Positions 23,262-31,466 of a DNA stretch of 45,238 nt are shown in pieces. The stretch comes from Anaerolineae bacterium. GTDB lineage: Bacteria > Chloroflexota > Anaerolineae > 4572-78 > J111. The stretch covers positions 1 to 45,238 of the forward strand of contig JAFGNV010000055.1 in the NCBI GenBank assembly GCA_016926805.1, read 5' to 3'. Made by a program: the position numbers and the translations under genes. Each line of letters opens with the position of its first letter. Within the stretch, counting starts at the first letter, position 1. The notes beneath the pieces were generated by a model that saw only the letters and a list, made by a program, of their open reading frames with translations, was not told where the DNA came from and made no database searches.

Positions 23262-24207
23262 AAAGTGGCTCATTCTGCTAATATTTTTGGTGGCAGGGTG
23301 TAAAATAGTTCAAAGCACGCCCCTACCCACCGAGATCCAAGCTGCTTCCGCAGGCGTGGTAACCTCGGTGGCGGTGGCCGCTCAGGTAGCTGAAGCAACA
23401 GCGGTTTCAACCGTTGAGTCGGCCACGCCAATTCCCGAAGCCACGGCTACGCCTACGCTAGTTCCACCGCCAACACCAACCACCTTTTTCCTGGGGGAGG
23501 TTACCACCAAAATGGACAGCGGCAACCCGGAACGGGATGCCAGAGCCTTGCCCCGCCACGGCCTGATAATTGCCGTTGTTGTGCCGCTTCTGTTCCTGGG
23601 TATACCCTGGTTAATCTTTGAATTCTTTACCATCCGCCATGTGCAGCCGCGGGGCATCGACCTGAGCACCATTCGCATCAAAGCGCAAGATGGCCTATTT
23701 ATTGAAGCAAGGCTTTCGATGACGGCTCGAAAATCTTTGAGCATAGCTGCCATTCGCACGAGTTGGTCGAGCGCGCAAACGTTTGTCGAAAAAACTCTGG
23801 AGCAGGAACTCATCCACCAGGCCCTCGCTTTTCCCACCCTGGAAGACCTGGAACGAAATCTGAAGGGAATTACGGATAGCTTTCTTGAATTACCGTTTCT
23901 GCAAGAGTTGTCGCGAGATTTTGGGGTAGAAGTGCTGCGCTTTAATGTTGAAACCCGGTACCCTCAAGAAACAATGGATGCTCTCAATCGCAAGGCAGAA
24001 GCATCGGCTGGGGGAGCTGCCTATTTGGCTTATGCGGCCGCGGCTCATCTGGACCCGGATACCAATGAGAGTCGAGAACTTTACAAAATATTCCAGGAAA
24101 CCAGCGGTCAGGTTGACGCCGCTCGTAATCTTGGCGGGGGTATAAGCAGCCTGGCTTACGTTTTGGGGCGTAATAAGGGCGAGGCGGAAAATGAGTCAAA
24201 CGACTAA
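23227..24207 (+). CDS. Lipoprotein-like SPFH-domain membrane protein
   Basis: This 326-residue protein starts with a signal ending in a lipobox, LVAGC (C25), so its N-terminus is probably lipidated outside the cell. A Thr/Pro-rich stalk (about 60-95) leads to a second membrane helix (about 113-132). The rest (from about 140) resembles an SPFH/band-7 domain: IDLSTIRIKAQDGLFIEARL and FGVEVLRFNVETRYPQETMD, ending in an Ala-rich helix. Lipobox plus stalk before the helix is an unusual build for this family. It overlaps genes on both sides, suggesting a complex with the two small membrane proteins. Confidence 0.65.
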   Translation: MQDSKDDYAAYRKWLILLIFLVAGCKIVQSTPLPTEIQAASAGVVTSVAVAAQVAEATAVSTVESATPIPEATATPTLVPPPTPTTFFLGEVTTKMDSGNPERDARALPRHGLIIAVVVPLLFLGIPWLIFEFFTIRHVQPRGIDLSTIRIKAQDGLFIEARLSMTARKSLSIAAIRTSWSSAQTFVEKTLEQELIHQALAFPTLEDLERNLKGITDSFLELPFLQELSRDFGVEVLRFNVETRYPQETMDALNRKAEASAGGAAYLAYAAAAHLDPDTNESRELYKIFQETSGQVDAARNLGGGISSLAYVLGRNKGEAENESND

Positions 24208-24520
24208 CCTTGATTGGCAAAAAGCCTTGCCTGGTTTGGCCAAACAGGCGGTGATCTGGGGGCCAATTGTGGGCGGGCTGGTCCACCAATTTTTGATGTT
24301 TTTCTTTAACATCGATTGGATTTATGTTTTTGTCAACCCGCCGGGTTATATCACTCCTTTTGTCAGCCTGGAATACACCTGGTGGTTTGTCCTGCTGGTA
24401 GGCTCCTCGCTCATTTCTCTGTTAATCTATTCAGGACGGCTCCAAAATATCCCCAAACGCACCGCCATACCTTTTTATGCTTACGTCCTCTTCTTATTGT
24501 TCCTGGTCAAGCCGGTTTAA
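24191..24520 (+). CDS. Small membrane protein (about three helices), unknown function
   Basis: This 109-residue hydrophobic protein overlaps the SPFH lipoprotein gene by 17 bases. Helices are predicted at about 20-42, 55-80 and 90-107. It has no recognisable motif. Tight overlap suggests a stoichiometric partner of the two upstream membrane proteins. Confidence 0.65.
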   Translation: MSQTTNLDWQKALPGLAKQAVIWGPIVGGLVHQFLMFFFNIDWIYVFVNPPGYITPFVSLEYTWWFVLLVGSSLISLLIYSGRLQNIPKRTAIPFYAYVLFLLFLVKPV

Positions 24521-24545
24521 GACCCCTGTTCCAGATAAAACCTAA

Positions 24546-24574
24546 TTGACATCCCCCCCCAATTAGATTAGAAT
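24546..24574 (+). promoter_or_regulatory. Promoter of alaS
   Basis: TTGACA (24546-24551) and TAGAAT (24569-24574) are 17 bases apart. The region also has an inverted repeat CTAATTG/CAATTAG (24542-24566) covering the -35 box. No T-box motif is seen in the short leader. Confidence 0.75.
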
Positions 24575-24608
24575 TCGTATTCAAGATTCTGTACTGAGGT
24601 ATGCTTTT

Positions 24609-27356
24609 ATGACAATGACCAGCGCCGAGGTTCGGCAGGCATTTTTGGACTATTTTGAGGAACAACAGCACACTGTTGTTCCCAGTGCTTCGCTGGTGCC
24701 CACCAATGACCCCACGTTGCTATTCACCAATGCCGGGATGAATCAGTTCAAAGACGTATTCCTGGGATTAGGCGAACGACCCTACACCCGTGCTGCCGAC
24801 ACCCAAAAGTGTATGCGTGTCTCCGGCAAGCACAATGATCTGGAAGATGTGGGCTACGACGATACCCACCACACCTTCTTTGAGATGCTGGGCAACTGGT
24901 CCTTTGGCGATTACTATAAAAAGGAGGCCATTGGCTGGGCCTGGCAACTGCTAACCCAGGTGTTTGGCCTGCCCGGTGACCGCCTGTGGGCCACCGTTTT
25001 TAAAGACGAACATGGGAAGCTGGAAGCGGACGAAGAAGCTGCCGGTTATTGGCGCTCGGAAACAGGCATTAACCCCAACCAGATTCTCTACTTTGGCCGG
25101 GCAGACAACTTTTGGGAAATGGCCGACACCGGACCCTGCGGCCCGTGCAGCGAAATCCACTACGACCGTGGCCCGGAAACCTGCAACCTGAAAAATGACC
25201 CCCATCATGTTTGCCGGGTCAACGGCGATTGTACCCGCTTCACCGAATTGTGGAACCTGGTCTTTATCCAATATAACAAACAGGCCGACGGTAGTTTGGA
25301 CCCCCTCCCGGCCAAACACGTTGATACTGGCATGGGTTTCGAGCGGTTGGTCGCTTTACTCCAGGGTGTAGATTCCAACTACAAATCCGACCTCTTCACC
25401 CCAATCACCCAACGCGTGCAGCAGATGCTGGGCCATACAGATGAGCAGGTTGAGGAGCATATTGTGGCCTATCGGGTTATTGCCGATCATGGCCGGGCGA
25501 TCACTTTTATGATTGGCGATGGCGTGTTGCCCGGCAACGAGGGCCGCGCCTCGGTGCTGCGCCTGATTTTGCGCCGGGCGGCCCGTTACGGCCGGCTGGC
25601 CGGGTTCGACCGGCCGTTTCTGGCCGAGGTGGCCGATAAAGTCATCGAGGTGATGGGCGACTATTTTATTGAACTCAAAGCCCGCCGCCAATTTATCCTC
25701 AACGTGGTTACCCAGGAAGAGGAAAGATTCCTCAAAACCTTCAATAACGGTCTGCAATTGATAGCCGAACTGGTTGAAAAACTTAAAGCCGGGGGCAAAA
25801 GCCAGATTCCGGGTGAGGAAGTTTTTAAACTCCACGCCACCTACGGCTTTCCCAAAGACCTGACCCGTATCATCGCCATTGAGGAGTATGGTTTTTCTAT
25901 TGACGAGGAAGGTTATCAAAAAGCCTTCAAACGTCACACCGAAGTATCGGGCGGCGGCAAAATTGGCGAGATTGCGGTGGATATGCTGCAAGTCTACGCC
26001 CGGCTATTCGACCAGCTCAAACGCAGCCATCAATTGCCCGATACCGGGGTCAATCAAAATCCTTACGACAGCACTCAATTGGACAGTACGGTTCTGGCCA
26101 TTTTGCGGGATGGTGAAGTGGTGGATCGCGCCGCCGAAGGCCAGAAGATCGAAATTGTGCTGGCAGCCACGCCATTTTATGTGGAAGCCGGTGGTCAGGT
26201 CAGCGATACCGGCCGGATCACTGGCGCGGCCAACGCACCGCCGCCGTGGGAAATGGAGGTTACCGATGTGGTTCAGCCGGTTAATGGGCTGACGGTGCAC
26301 CAGGGAATTGTGACCCAGGGTACGGTCAAGGTGGGCAGTTCGGCCCGGGCAATGGTGGACGAAGCGCGTCGTTGGGACATTATGCGCAACCATACCGCTA
26401 CCCACGTGCTGCATCGAGAGTTGCGCCGCGTGCTGGGTAAGCATGTTGCCCAGGCCGGTTCTCTGGTGGCCCCCGACCGGCTGCGTTTTGACTTCAGTCA
26501 TCCGCAGATGGTCACTCCCGAAGAGTTAGCCGAGATTGAACAGGCGGTCAACGCCGCTATTTTGGCCAATCTACCTGTCTCTGCCAGTTATAAATCGTAT
26601 GACGATTTAAAACAAGCCATTGCTGGCGGCGAAATTATGGCCCTGTTTGGCGAAAAGTACGGTGATACGGTGCGGGTGGTGCAAATTGGCAATTCAGAGA
26701 TTTACAGTCGCGAGTTGTGCGGCGGGACCCACGTGCAAAACACCATGCAAATCGGCACCTTGCACATTACCAGCGAAGGTAGCGCCGCAGCAGGTGTGCG
26801 CCGGATTGAGGCGGTCACCGGGCGAGCTGCGCAGCAACTTATCCAGCGGCAGTTGATGGAATTGAAACATTCAGCCGCTCTCTTGGGCGTTCCCCCGGAA
26901 GAGACCTATCCTCGTTTGCAATCCCTGCTGATGCAGTTACAAGACCGGGAGCGGCACATCAAAGACTTGCAGCGTAAACTGGCCCGTGCCGAGTTTGAGA
27001 GTTTACTATCCAAGGCGCGTGAGGTCAATGGCGTCAAGTTAATTTCGCTCCGGGTGGATGCGCCCGACGTGGCCATGCTGCGTGAGATGAGCGACTGGTT
27101 CCGTAACCGGCTTGGTTCTGGAGTGGTTGCCTTGGGGACGGTACTGGAGGGGAAACCGCTGATCATTGCCACGGTTACCGAGGATTTAACCAAACATGGC
27201 CTGCATGCAGGTAAGCTGGTTCAGGAAATGGCTCAGGTGATTGGCGGTGGCGGTGGCGGCAAATCCACAATGGCTCAGGCCGGCGGCAAAGATGCGTCTA
27301 AGTTGGGCGAAGCGTTGGCCAGAGTGGATGCTTTGGTGCGTGAGGCGATTCTTTAA
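24609..27356 (+). CDS. alaS: Alanyl-tRNA synthetase
   Basis: This 915-residue class II synthetase charges tRNA-Ala and edits mischarged tRNA. The catalytic domain opens with TSAEVRQAFLDYFEEQQHTV and includes LLFTNAGMNQFKDVFLG and HHTFFEMLGNWSFGDYYKKE. The editing domain zinc ligands are present: H595-T-A-T-H599 and C704-G-G-T-H708. The C-terminal part with coiled coil and G-rich DHHA1-like end (IGGGGGGKSTMAQAGGKD) is complete. Length is slightly above the usual 870-880. The ATG follows GAGG by nine bases and a near-consensus promoter stands upstream. Three genes later comes ruvX, a neighbour of alaS in many bacteria. Confidence 0.97.
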   Translation: MTMTSAEVRQAFLDYFEEQQHTVVPSASLVPTNDPTLLFTNAGMNQFKDVFLGLGERPYTRAADTQKCMRVSGKHNDLEDVGYDDTHHTFFEMLGNWSFGDYYKKEAIGWAWQLLTQVFGLPGDRLWATVFKDEHGKLEADEEAAGYWRSETGINPNQILYFGRADNFWEMADTGPCGPCSEIHYDRGPETCNLKNDPHHVCRVNGDCTRFTELWNLVFIQYNKQADGSLDPLPAKHVDTGMGFERLVALLQGVDSNYKSDLFTPITQRVQQMLGHTDEQVEEHIVAYRVIADHGRAITFMIGDGVLPGNEGRASVLRLILRRAARYGRLAGFDRPFLAEVADKVIEVMGDYFIELKARRQFILNVVTQEEERFLKTFNNGLQLIAELVEKLKAGGKSQIPGEEVFKLHATYGFPKDLTRIIAIEEYGFSIDEEGYQKAFKRHTEVSGGGKIGEIAVDMLQVYARLFDQLKRSHQLPDTGVNQNPYDSTQLDSTVLAILRDGEVVDRAAEGQKIEIVLAATPFYVEAGGQVSDTGRITGAANAPPPWEMEVTDVVQPVNGLTVHQGIVTQGTVKVGSSARAMVDEARRWDIMRNHTATHVLHRELRRVLGKHVAQAGSLVAPDRLRFDFSHPQMVTPEELAEIEQAVNAAILANLPVSASYKSYDDLKQAIAGGEIMALFGEKYGDTVRVVQIGNSEIYSRELCGGTHVQNTMQIGTLHITSEGSAAAGVRRIEAVTGRAAQQLIQRQLMELKHSAALLGVPPEETYPRLQSLLMQLQDRERHIKDLQRKLARAEFESLLSKAREVNGVKLISLRVDAPDVAMLREMSDWFRNRLGSGVVALGTVLEGKPLIIATVTEDLTKHGLHAGKLVQEMAQVIGGGGGGKSTMAQAGGKDASKLGEALARVDALVREAIL

Positions 27357-27451
27357 GCTTCTCAGGCCTTATTTTGTTCCTAAACTCGGTTTGGCGGTGT
27401 TATAGACTTGGCTGCAATGAGAAAAAGGATTAAAAAATTATCACGTCATAA

Positions 27452-28627
27452 ATGAAGCTCCTGCGCCGGTTTCAGCCCAAAAAATCACAAAAGCCTACCT
27501 CTTTCAGTCTGGTTGATATTGGTCGGCACACCGTTAAAGCAATTGTGGTATTAAAAATCCCAAACACCCCCGAACTACAAGTAATTGGCTACGGTGTGTC
27601 TAAAAATGGTGGGCATGATGTGACGGGTGGACGATTGGAAGCGGCGGCAGTGACCAACCCGGTCAATCTGGCGCTCACCCGGGCCGAAGACAGTACAGAA
27701 GCGGTTATCGGCCAGAAAATTGTGCCGGATGATGTTGTCTTTGCCCTGGCGGGACGAGCCGCAATGGGTGAATTATTTACCGTGCGGCAAACCCGTTCCC
27801 GGCCCGCAACGCCGATTTCGGTAAAAGAACTGGATCGCCTCCGGGACAGAGCCGAGCGGCTGGTGCGTCAAAAATTGGCCCAACTTCCGGTTGAAGGCGG
27901 GTACTGGCAGCCCATGGCCGTTACCGACGCCGGTATTCGCCTGGATGATCGCCTGGTTTCGGACGGCGTGGGACTGATGGGACACGATCTGGCGGTTTCG
28001 GTGTTTGGGGTGGCCGGTCAGGCCGGGGCATTGCGGGCGTTGGAGTTGTTGGCCAGCCGATTAGACCTGACGATTGTTAACGTGGTTTCAACGTGGCATG
28101 CCCTGGCCGCGCTGGTGCCAGGGCCTGAGGCCATTATTTTAGACATCGGTCTCTCCGGCACCGACGTTTGCCTGATCCGGGGTGATGCGTTGGTTGCGGC
28201 AGGTTGGGTTCCCCTGGGTGGTGAGTTTTTTACTCATACCCTGGCCCAGAAGATAGGGCTTGAACCGGAAGAGGCCGAAGATTTAAAGCACGGGCTACCG
28301 GGTGGAGAACTCAGCCAAAGGGAAATAACTTACGTTCAAAAATGTCTGGAACCGGCCCGTCAACGATGGTATGACACGGTGATGGGGCAATTAACCGGCT
28401 TGTCTGTAGGGAAACCTCTACCCTGGAAAATATATTTAGCGGGAGGAGGCAGTTTATTGCCGGGTTTGGATAAATTGCTCCGGTCCGATCCTGCCCCCTT
28501 TAATCGGGCGCCCGAAGTAGACCGGCTGGCGCGCCGGATACCGTTGGTGGTTAAAGACCTGACCGAGAAACTCGATCACGAGTTGTTTTTGGTGGCTCTG
28601 AGTTTAACGGTGGGCTTGCCGGAATAA
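27452..28627 (+). CDS. FtsA/PilM-like actin-fold ATPase
   Basis: This 391-residue protein has the actin-like phosphate motifs of the FtsA/PilM group: SLVDIGRHTVKAIVV at the N-terminus, AIILDIGLSGTDVCLIRGD in the middle and IYLAGGGSLLPGLDKLL near the end. FtsA tethers the division ring and PilM is the cytoplasmic actin-like part of type IV pilus assembly. Neither ftsZ nor pil genes are here, so the role is open. The next gene encodes a single-helix membrane protein, which would suit a PilM/PilN-like pair. No clear Shine-Dalgarno sequence is seen. Confidence 0.75.
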   Translation: MKLLRRFQPKKSQKPTSFSLVDIGRHTVKAIVVLKIPNTPELQVIGYGVSKNGGHDVTGGRLEAAAVTNPVNLALTRAEDSTEAVIGQKIVPDDVVFALAGRAAMGELFTVRQTRSRPATPISVKELDRLRDRAERLVRQKLAQLPVEGGYWQPMAVTDAGIRLDDRLVSDGVGLMGHDLAVSVFGVAGQAGALRALELLASRLDLTIVNVVSTWHALAALVPGPEAIILDIGLSGTDVCLIRGDALVAAGWVPLGGEFFTHTLAQKIGLEPEEAEDLKHGLPGGELSQREITYVQKCLEPARQRWYDTVMGQLTGLSVGKPLPWKIYLAGGGSLLPGLDKLLRSDPAPFNRAPEVDRLARRIPLVVKDLTEKLDHELFLVALSLTVGLPE

Positions 28628-28642
28628 TTCATAATTTCTCAA

Positions 28643-28736
28643 CCTGGGCCATAAGGTCGAAGAATTGCCCGGAGGGTTGGGGGGTGTAGGGGTATCCTCC
28701 CCATTAACCGCCCTTCTTTGGGTGGCTATGACCCAG
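28643..28736. repeat. Imperfect long hairpin between the FtsA-like and baseplate-J-like genes
   Basis: CTGGGCCATA (28645-28654 region) pairs with TATGACCCAG (28727-28736) with one wobble. The interior is G/C-block-rich (GGAGGGTTGGGGGGTG, CCTCCCC). The 133-base gap contains nothing else recognisable. Confidence 0.45.
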
Positions 28737-28760
28737 ACTGTGATTTCTAAATTTTAGCCG

Positions 28761-30434
28761 ATGGAACAAATTTTAAAGCTTGAAAAAACAGATGATATAA
28801 CTGCCATTCGCAGTCGCGTGGATTTTGCCTTTCCGCCGATGCCGGCGGTATCGGGGCAGGCGCCTGCGGATAAACCGGCCAAACGTCGCTTGCTGGTGGT
28901 TGTGCCGCGCGGTAACAAAACGTTGCAGAGTCTGGTCAATATGAAGTTGCTGGCGCGGCTGGCCGAAGCCAGGGCCATTGAGTTGGCCATTGTCAGCGGG
29001 CACCCCACGGTACGAGATTATGCCAAAGAAGCAGGAGTTAAAGCCTATGGCAGTTTGCAGGTAGCTAAATGGGCCGGTTGGGTTACCTCTACAGCGCCGG
29101 TTGCTTCACCTGACGCCACACTCCCCCCGGTGACCGCTGCCGACGAGGCCGGGTTGGAAATAGAACAACCCGCCGAGCAGAGCAAGGGGAAATCGGCCAA
29201 ACAAGGGACGGCCAAAGAGCGGGTTAAAAAGAAAAAATATCGAGTGGTATACGGCCGTGGGCGGATAGGTTATTTGCAGCAACTTGGCGCGTTGCTGGCC
29301 CTGGTGATCCTGGCTTTTGCCCTGGTGGCGGGAGCGATTGCGTTATTGCCGGAAGCAACCATAACCCTGACCCCGGTCGCCCGCTCGGTTGAAACCGAGT
29401 TGATTGTAAGGGCCGATCCCGAGGCAGACTCGCTGGATTATCAAACCCTGACTTTCCCGGCCCGGACGGCGCAGGTGGAATTGGCCCTGGCTGGCGAAAT
29501 TGAAACGGTGGAAACTGAGTTGGCCCCGTCTGGTCACGCCAGCGGCACGGTCACATTTATCAACCGGACGCCGAATGAACAGGTAATTCCTATTAGCACA
29601 ACCCTGTCTACCTCGGTGGGCGAACAGATCAAGTTTGCCATTGTCGAAACCACCACCATTCCTGCCGGGGTTGATACTACCACTTCAACCGTAGCGGTGG
29701 CGGTAGAACCCGGTCCCAAAGGTAACGTAAAGGCCGGTCAGCTCAATCGTTTTGACGAACCCTCTTACGCGCTGCTGGCCCGGGTGGTCAATGAGCGGCC
29801 GTTTGAGGGTGGTATTGTGGAACCGGCCAAAATTGTGGTGCAGGCGGATAAAGAGCGTTTACAGGCTTATTTACGCCAGAAAATTCAACAAGAGGGACTG
29901 CGGCAGCTTGAAGAGTCGTTGGCGGCGCAGGAGTTTGTTCCCCCCGAGTCTTTGCAGGTGATTGTGCTGGATGTGTCGTACAAAGAATTTTCCGGTGATT
30001 TTTCCGACATCTTTGGCGGCGAGATGCAGGCTGTGGTGCGAGGCACAGTAGTGGGGGGGTATAACGCTAACCGTTTGGCTCTGGCGGCTTTGGAAGCGCA
30101 AGTGCCCCCCGGCTATGAGCTGGATGTTGAGGGCCTGCATTTTGGGGCGGGCGAAGTTTTGGACGTACGGGATCGGGTGGTAACGTTTAGAGTGTTTGCC
30201 GACGGCAAAGCAGTGCCCGTTATTGACCCCCACCAGATTGCCGATGACGTTGCCTGGCTGTCGATTGGCGAAGCCCAGGCTCAATTGAATGAGCAGTACC
30301 ACCTGGCCGCCGTGCCAGGCGTGGAATTAAAACCGGATTGGTTGGTCGAGTGGGTGGGACGGTTGCCGTTTGTGCCTTTGCGGATAAACGTGATTATCAA
30401 CCAGGCAGTCACGTTGACGGCCGATGGTGGTTGA
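28761..30434 (+). CDS. Baseplate J/gp47-like single-pass membrane protein
   Basis: This 557-residue protein has a cytoplasmic N-terminal part (about 1-165; RRLLVVVPRGNKTLQSLVNM) that looks like a Rossmann-type fold. A charged linker follows, then one membrane helix (about 173-195) and a large outer part (about 195-557). The outer part contains IPAGVDTTTSTVAVAVEPGP and GPKGNVKAGQLNRF, similar to the baseplate-J/gp47 beta segment seen in many Chloroflexota proteins. No phage genes surround it, so a phage origin is not implied. Its partner is probably the FtsA/PilM-like protein upstream. The ruvX gene starts five bases after its stop. Confidence 0.7.
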   Translation: MEQILKLEKTDDITAIRSRVDFAFPPMPAVSGQAPADKPAKRRLLVVVPRGNKTLQSLVNMKLLARLAEARAIELAIVSGHPTVRDYAKEAGVKAYGSLQVAKWAGWVTSTAPVASPDATLPPVTAADEAGLEIEQPAEQSKGKSAKQGTAKERVKKKKYRVVYGRGRIGYLQQLGALLALVILAFALVAGAIALLPEATITLTPVARSVETELIVRADPEADSLDYQTLTFPARTAQVELALAGEIETVETELAPSGHASGTVTFINRTPNEQVIPISTTLSTSVGEQIKFAIVETTTIPAGVDTTTSTVAVAVEPGPKGNVKAGQLNRFDEPSYALLARVVNERPFEGGIVEPAKIVVQADKERLQAYLRQKIQQEGLRQLEESLAAQEFVPPESLQVIVLDVSYKEFSGDFSDIFGGEMQAVVRGTVVGGYNANRLALAALEAQVPPGYELDVEGLHFGAGEVLDVRDRVVTFRVFADGKAVPVIDPHQIADDVAWLSIGEAQAQLNEQYHLAAVPGVELKPDWLVEWVGRLPFVPLRINVIINQAVTLTADGG

Positions 30435-30439
30435 GCCTG

Positions 30440-30883
30440 ATGCGTTTGTTGGCCTTGGATATTGGCGAGCGGCGAATTGGTATTGCCGTCAGTGAAAGTG
30501 GCCTGTTGGCTGCGCCGCATGGCGTTTTGCGCCGCAAAACAAAAAAGGAAGACTTTGCTCGATTACAACGGCTGATTGAGGAACTAAACATAGAACGGGT
30601 GATTGTCGGGCTGCCATATTCATTGGAAGGGCCAGACCGCATAGGGCCTCAAGCTCGTCGAGTCAAACGTTATGCCGACGCTCTGGCCAAAGTGGTGAAG
30701 GTACCCCTTGAGTACTTTGACGAGAGTTATTCCACGGTCGATGCCGAGACTTATCTGGCAGAACTTGATCCCCGCCATAACCGACAAAAATCTCCCAAAC
30801 GCAGCAAAGTACCCATCGATGCAGCGGCGGCAGCGGTGATTTTGCAAAACTATCTGGATGCGGGGCGCCAACAACACGGGTGA
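30440..30883 (+). CDS. ruvX: RuvX/YqgF-family Holliday junction resolvase-like nuclease
   Basis: This 147-residue protein begins with the RNase H-fold strand LLALDIGERRIGIAVSE (D7). It contains IERVIVGLPYSLEGPDRIGP, YFDESYSTVDAE and a final VPIDAAAAAVILQNYLD, all diagnostic of YqgF/RuvX. Members act in rRNA maturation and possibly in Holliday junction processing. Length is typical. ATG 30440 is chosen because upstream in-frame sequence overlaps the previous gene and lacks similarity. It is probably co-transcribed with the baseplate-J-like gene. Confidence 0.92.
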   Translation: MRLLALDIGERRIGIAVSESGLLAAPHGVLRRKTKKEDFARLQRLIEELNIERVIVGLPYSLEGPDRIGPQARRVKRYADALAKVVKVPLEYFDESYSTVDAETYLAELDPRHNRQKSPKRSKVPIDAAAAAVILQNYLDAGRQQHG

Positions 30884-30909
30884 AGAAGATTTGGGGGACT
30901 ATTTGCCTG

Positions 30910-30938
30910 TTGTCGTCATAATCAGAGTATGTTATACT
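30910..30938 (+). promoter_or_regulatory. Promoter of the RsbW-like kinase gene
   Basis: TTGTCG (30910-30915) and TATACT (30933-30938) are 17 bases apart, 44 bases before the ATG at 30982. Confidence 0.65.
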
Positions 30939-30981
30939 TTTTAAGGTTGCAATTTGCCCGTACCAGGGACTTTGGCCTTGC

Positions 30982-31404
30982 ATGAGCAGTTTAACAAAAC
31001 GGACATTCAAGATTGATATACCGAGTGAGTTGGGCTACGAGAAAATTGCCATCGCGGCGGTGGTAGTTGTCGCCCAGAAAATGGGCTTTGCCCCGGAACG
31101 TATCGAGAGCTTGAAAACGGCCATCGGCGAGGCCGTGACCAATGCTATTGAGCACGGCAATCAATTGGATGTTGAAGCAAGAGTGCTGATTGAGCTGGTG
31201 GTACAACCCCAATCTCTGACCATAGAGGTGATTGACCAGGGACAACGGTCCATTCCAGATTTGCCCGCCCGGCGATTGGCCCGCGATGATTGCCGGGGTT
31301 GGGGGTTAGATTGGATTCAAAAATTCATGGATGAGGTAACGGTCAAAGCCACGCCGGGGTGTAACCAAATTAGCATGATTGCTTACCTGAACCAAAAAAG
31401 TTAG
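30982..31404 (+). CDS. RsbW/SpoIIAB-like anti-sigma serine kinase
   Basis: This 140-residue protein is a stand-alone GHKL ATPase of the anti-sigma type. The N-box is AIGEAVTNAIEHGN (E50, N54, H58), the G1 box VIDQGQ, and the G2 region RGWGLDWIQKFMDEV. Such kinases sequester a sigma factor and phosphorylate a STAS partner; SpoIIE-type phosphatases reverse this. One such phosphatase is at 2676, but sigma factor and STAS genes are not in the window. It is flanked by its own promoter and terminator, so it is monocistronic. Confidence 0.88.
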   Translation: MSSLTKRTFKIDIPSELGYEKIAIAAVVVVAQKMGFAPERIESLKTAIGEAVTNAIEHGNQLDVEARVLIELVVQPQSLTIEVIDQGQRSIPDLPARRLARDDCRGWGLDWIQKFMDEVTVKATPGCNQISMIAYLNQKS

Positions 31405-31413
31405 GGCTGGCAA

Positions 31414-31451
31414 AGCGAAAACGCACCTAGATGTCGTTTTCGCTTTTTTTC
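31414..31451 (+). terminator. Terminator of the RsbW-like gene
   Basis: AGCGAAAACG (31414-31423) and CGTTTTCGCT (31435-31444) form a perfect stem with an 11-base loop, then a run of T. It stands 16 bases before the next start codon. Confidence 0.92.
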
Positions 31452-31466
31452 TGTAGGTAATTATTT

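Noticed and set aside
28761..30434. Prophage remnant suggested by the baseplate-J-like protein
   Set aside because: No other phage genes, the protein is a single-helix membrane protein and its neighbours are alaS and ruvX; this domain is widespread in non-phage proteins.
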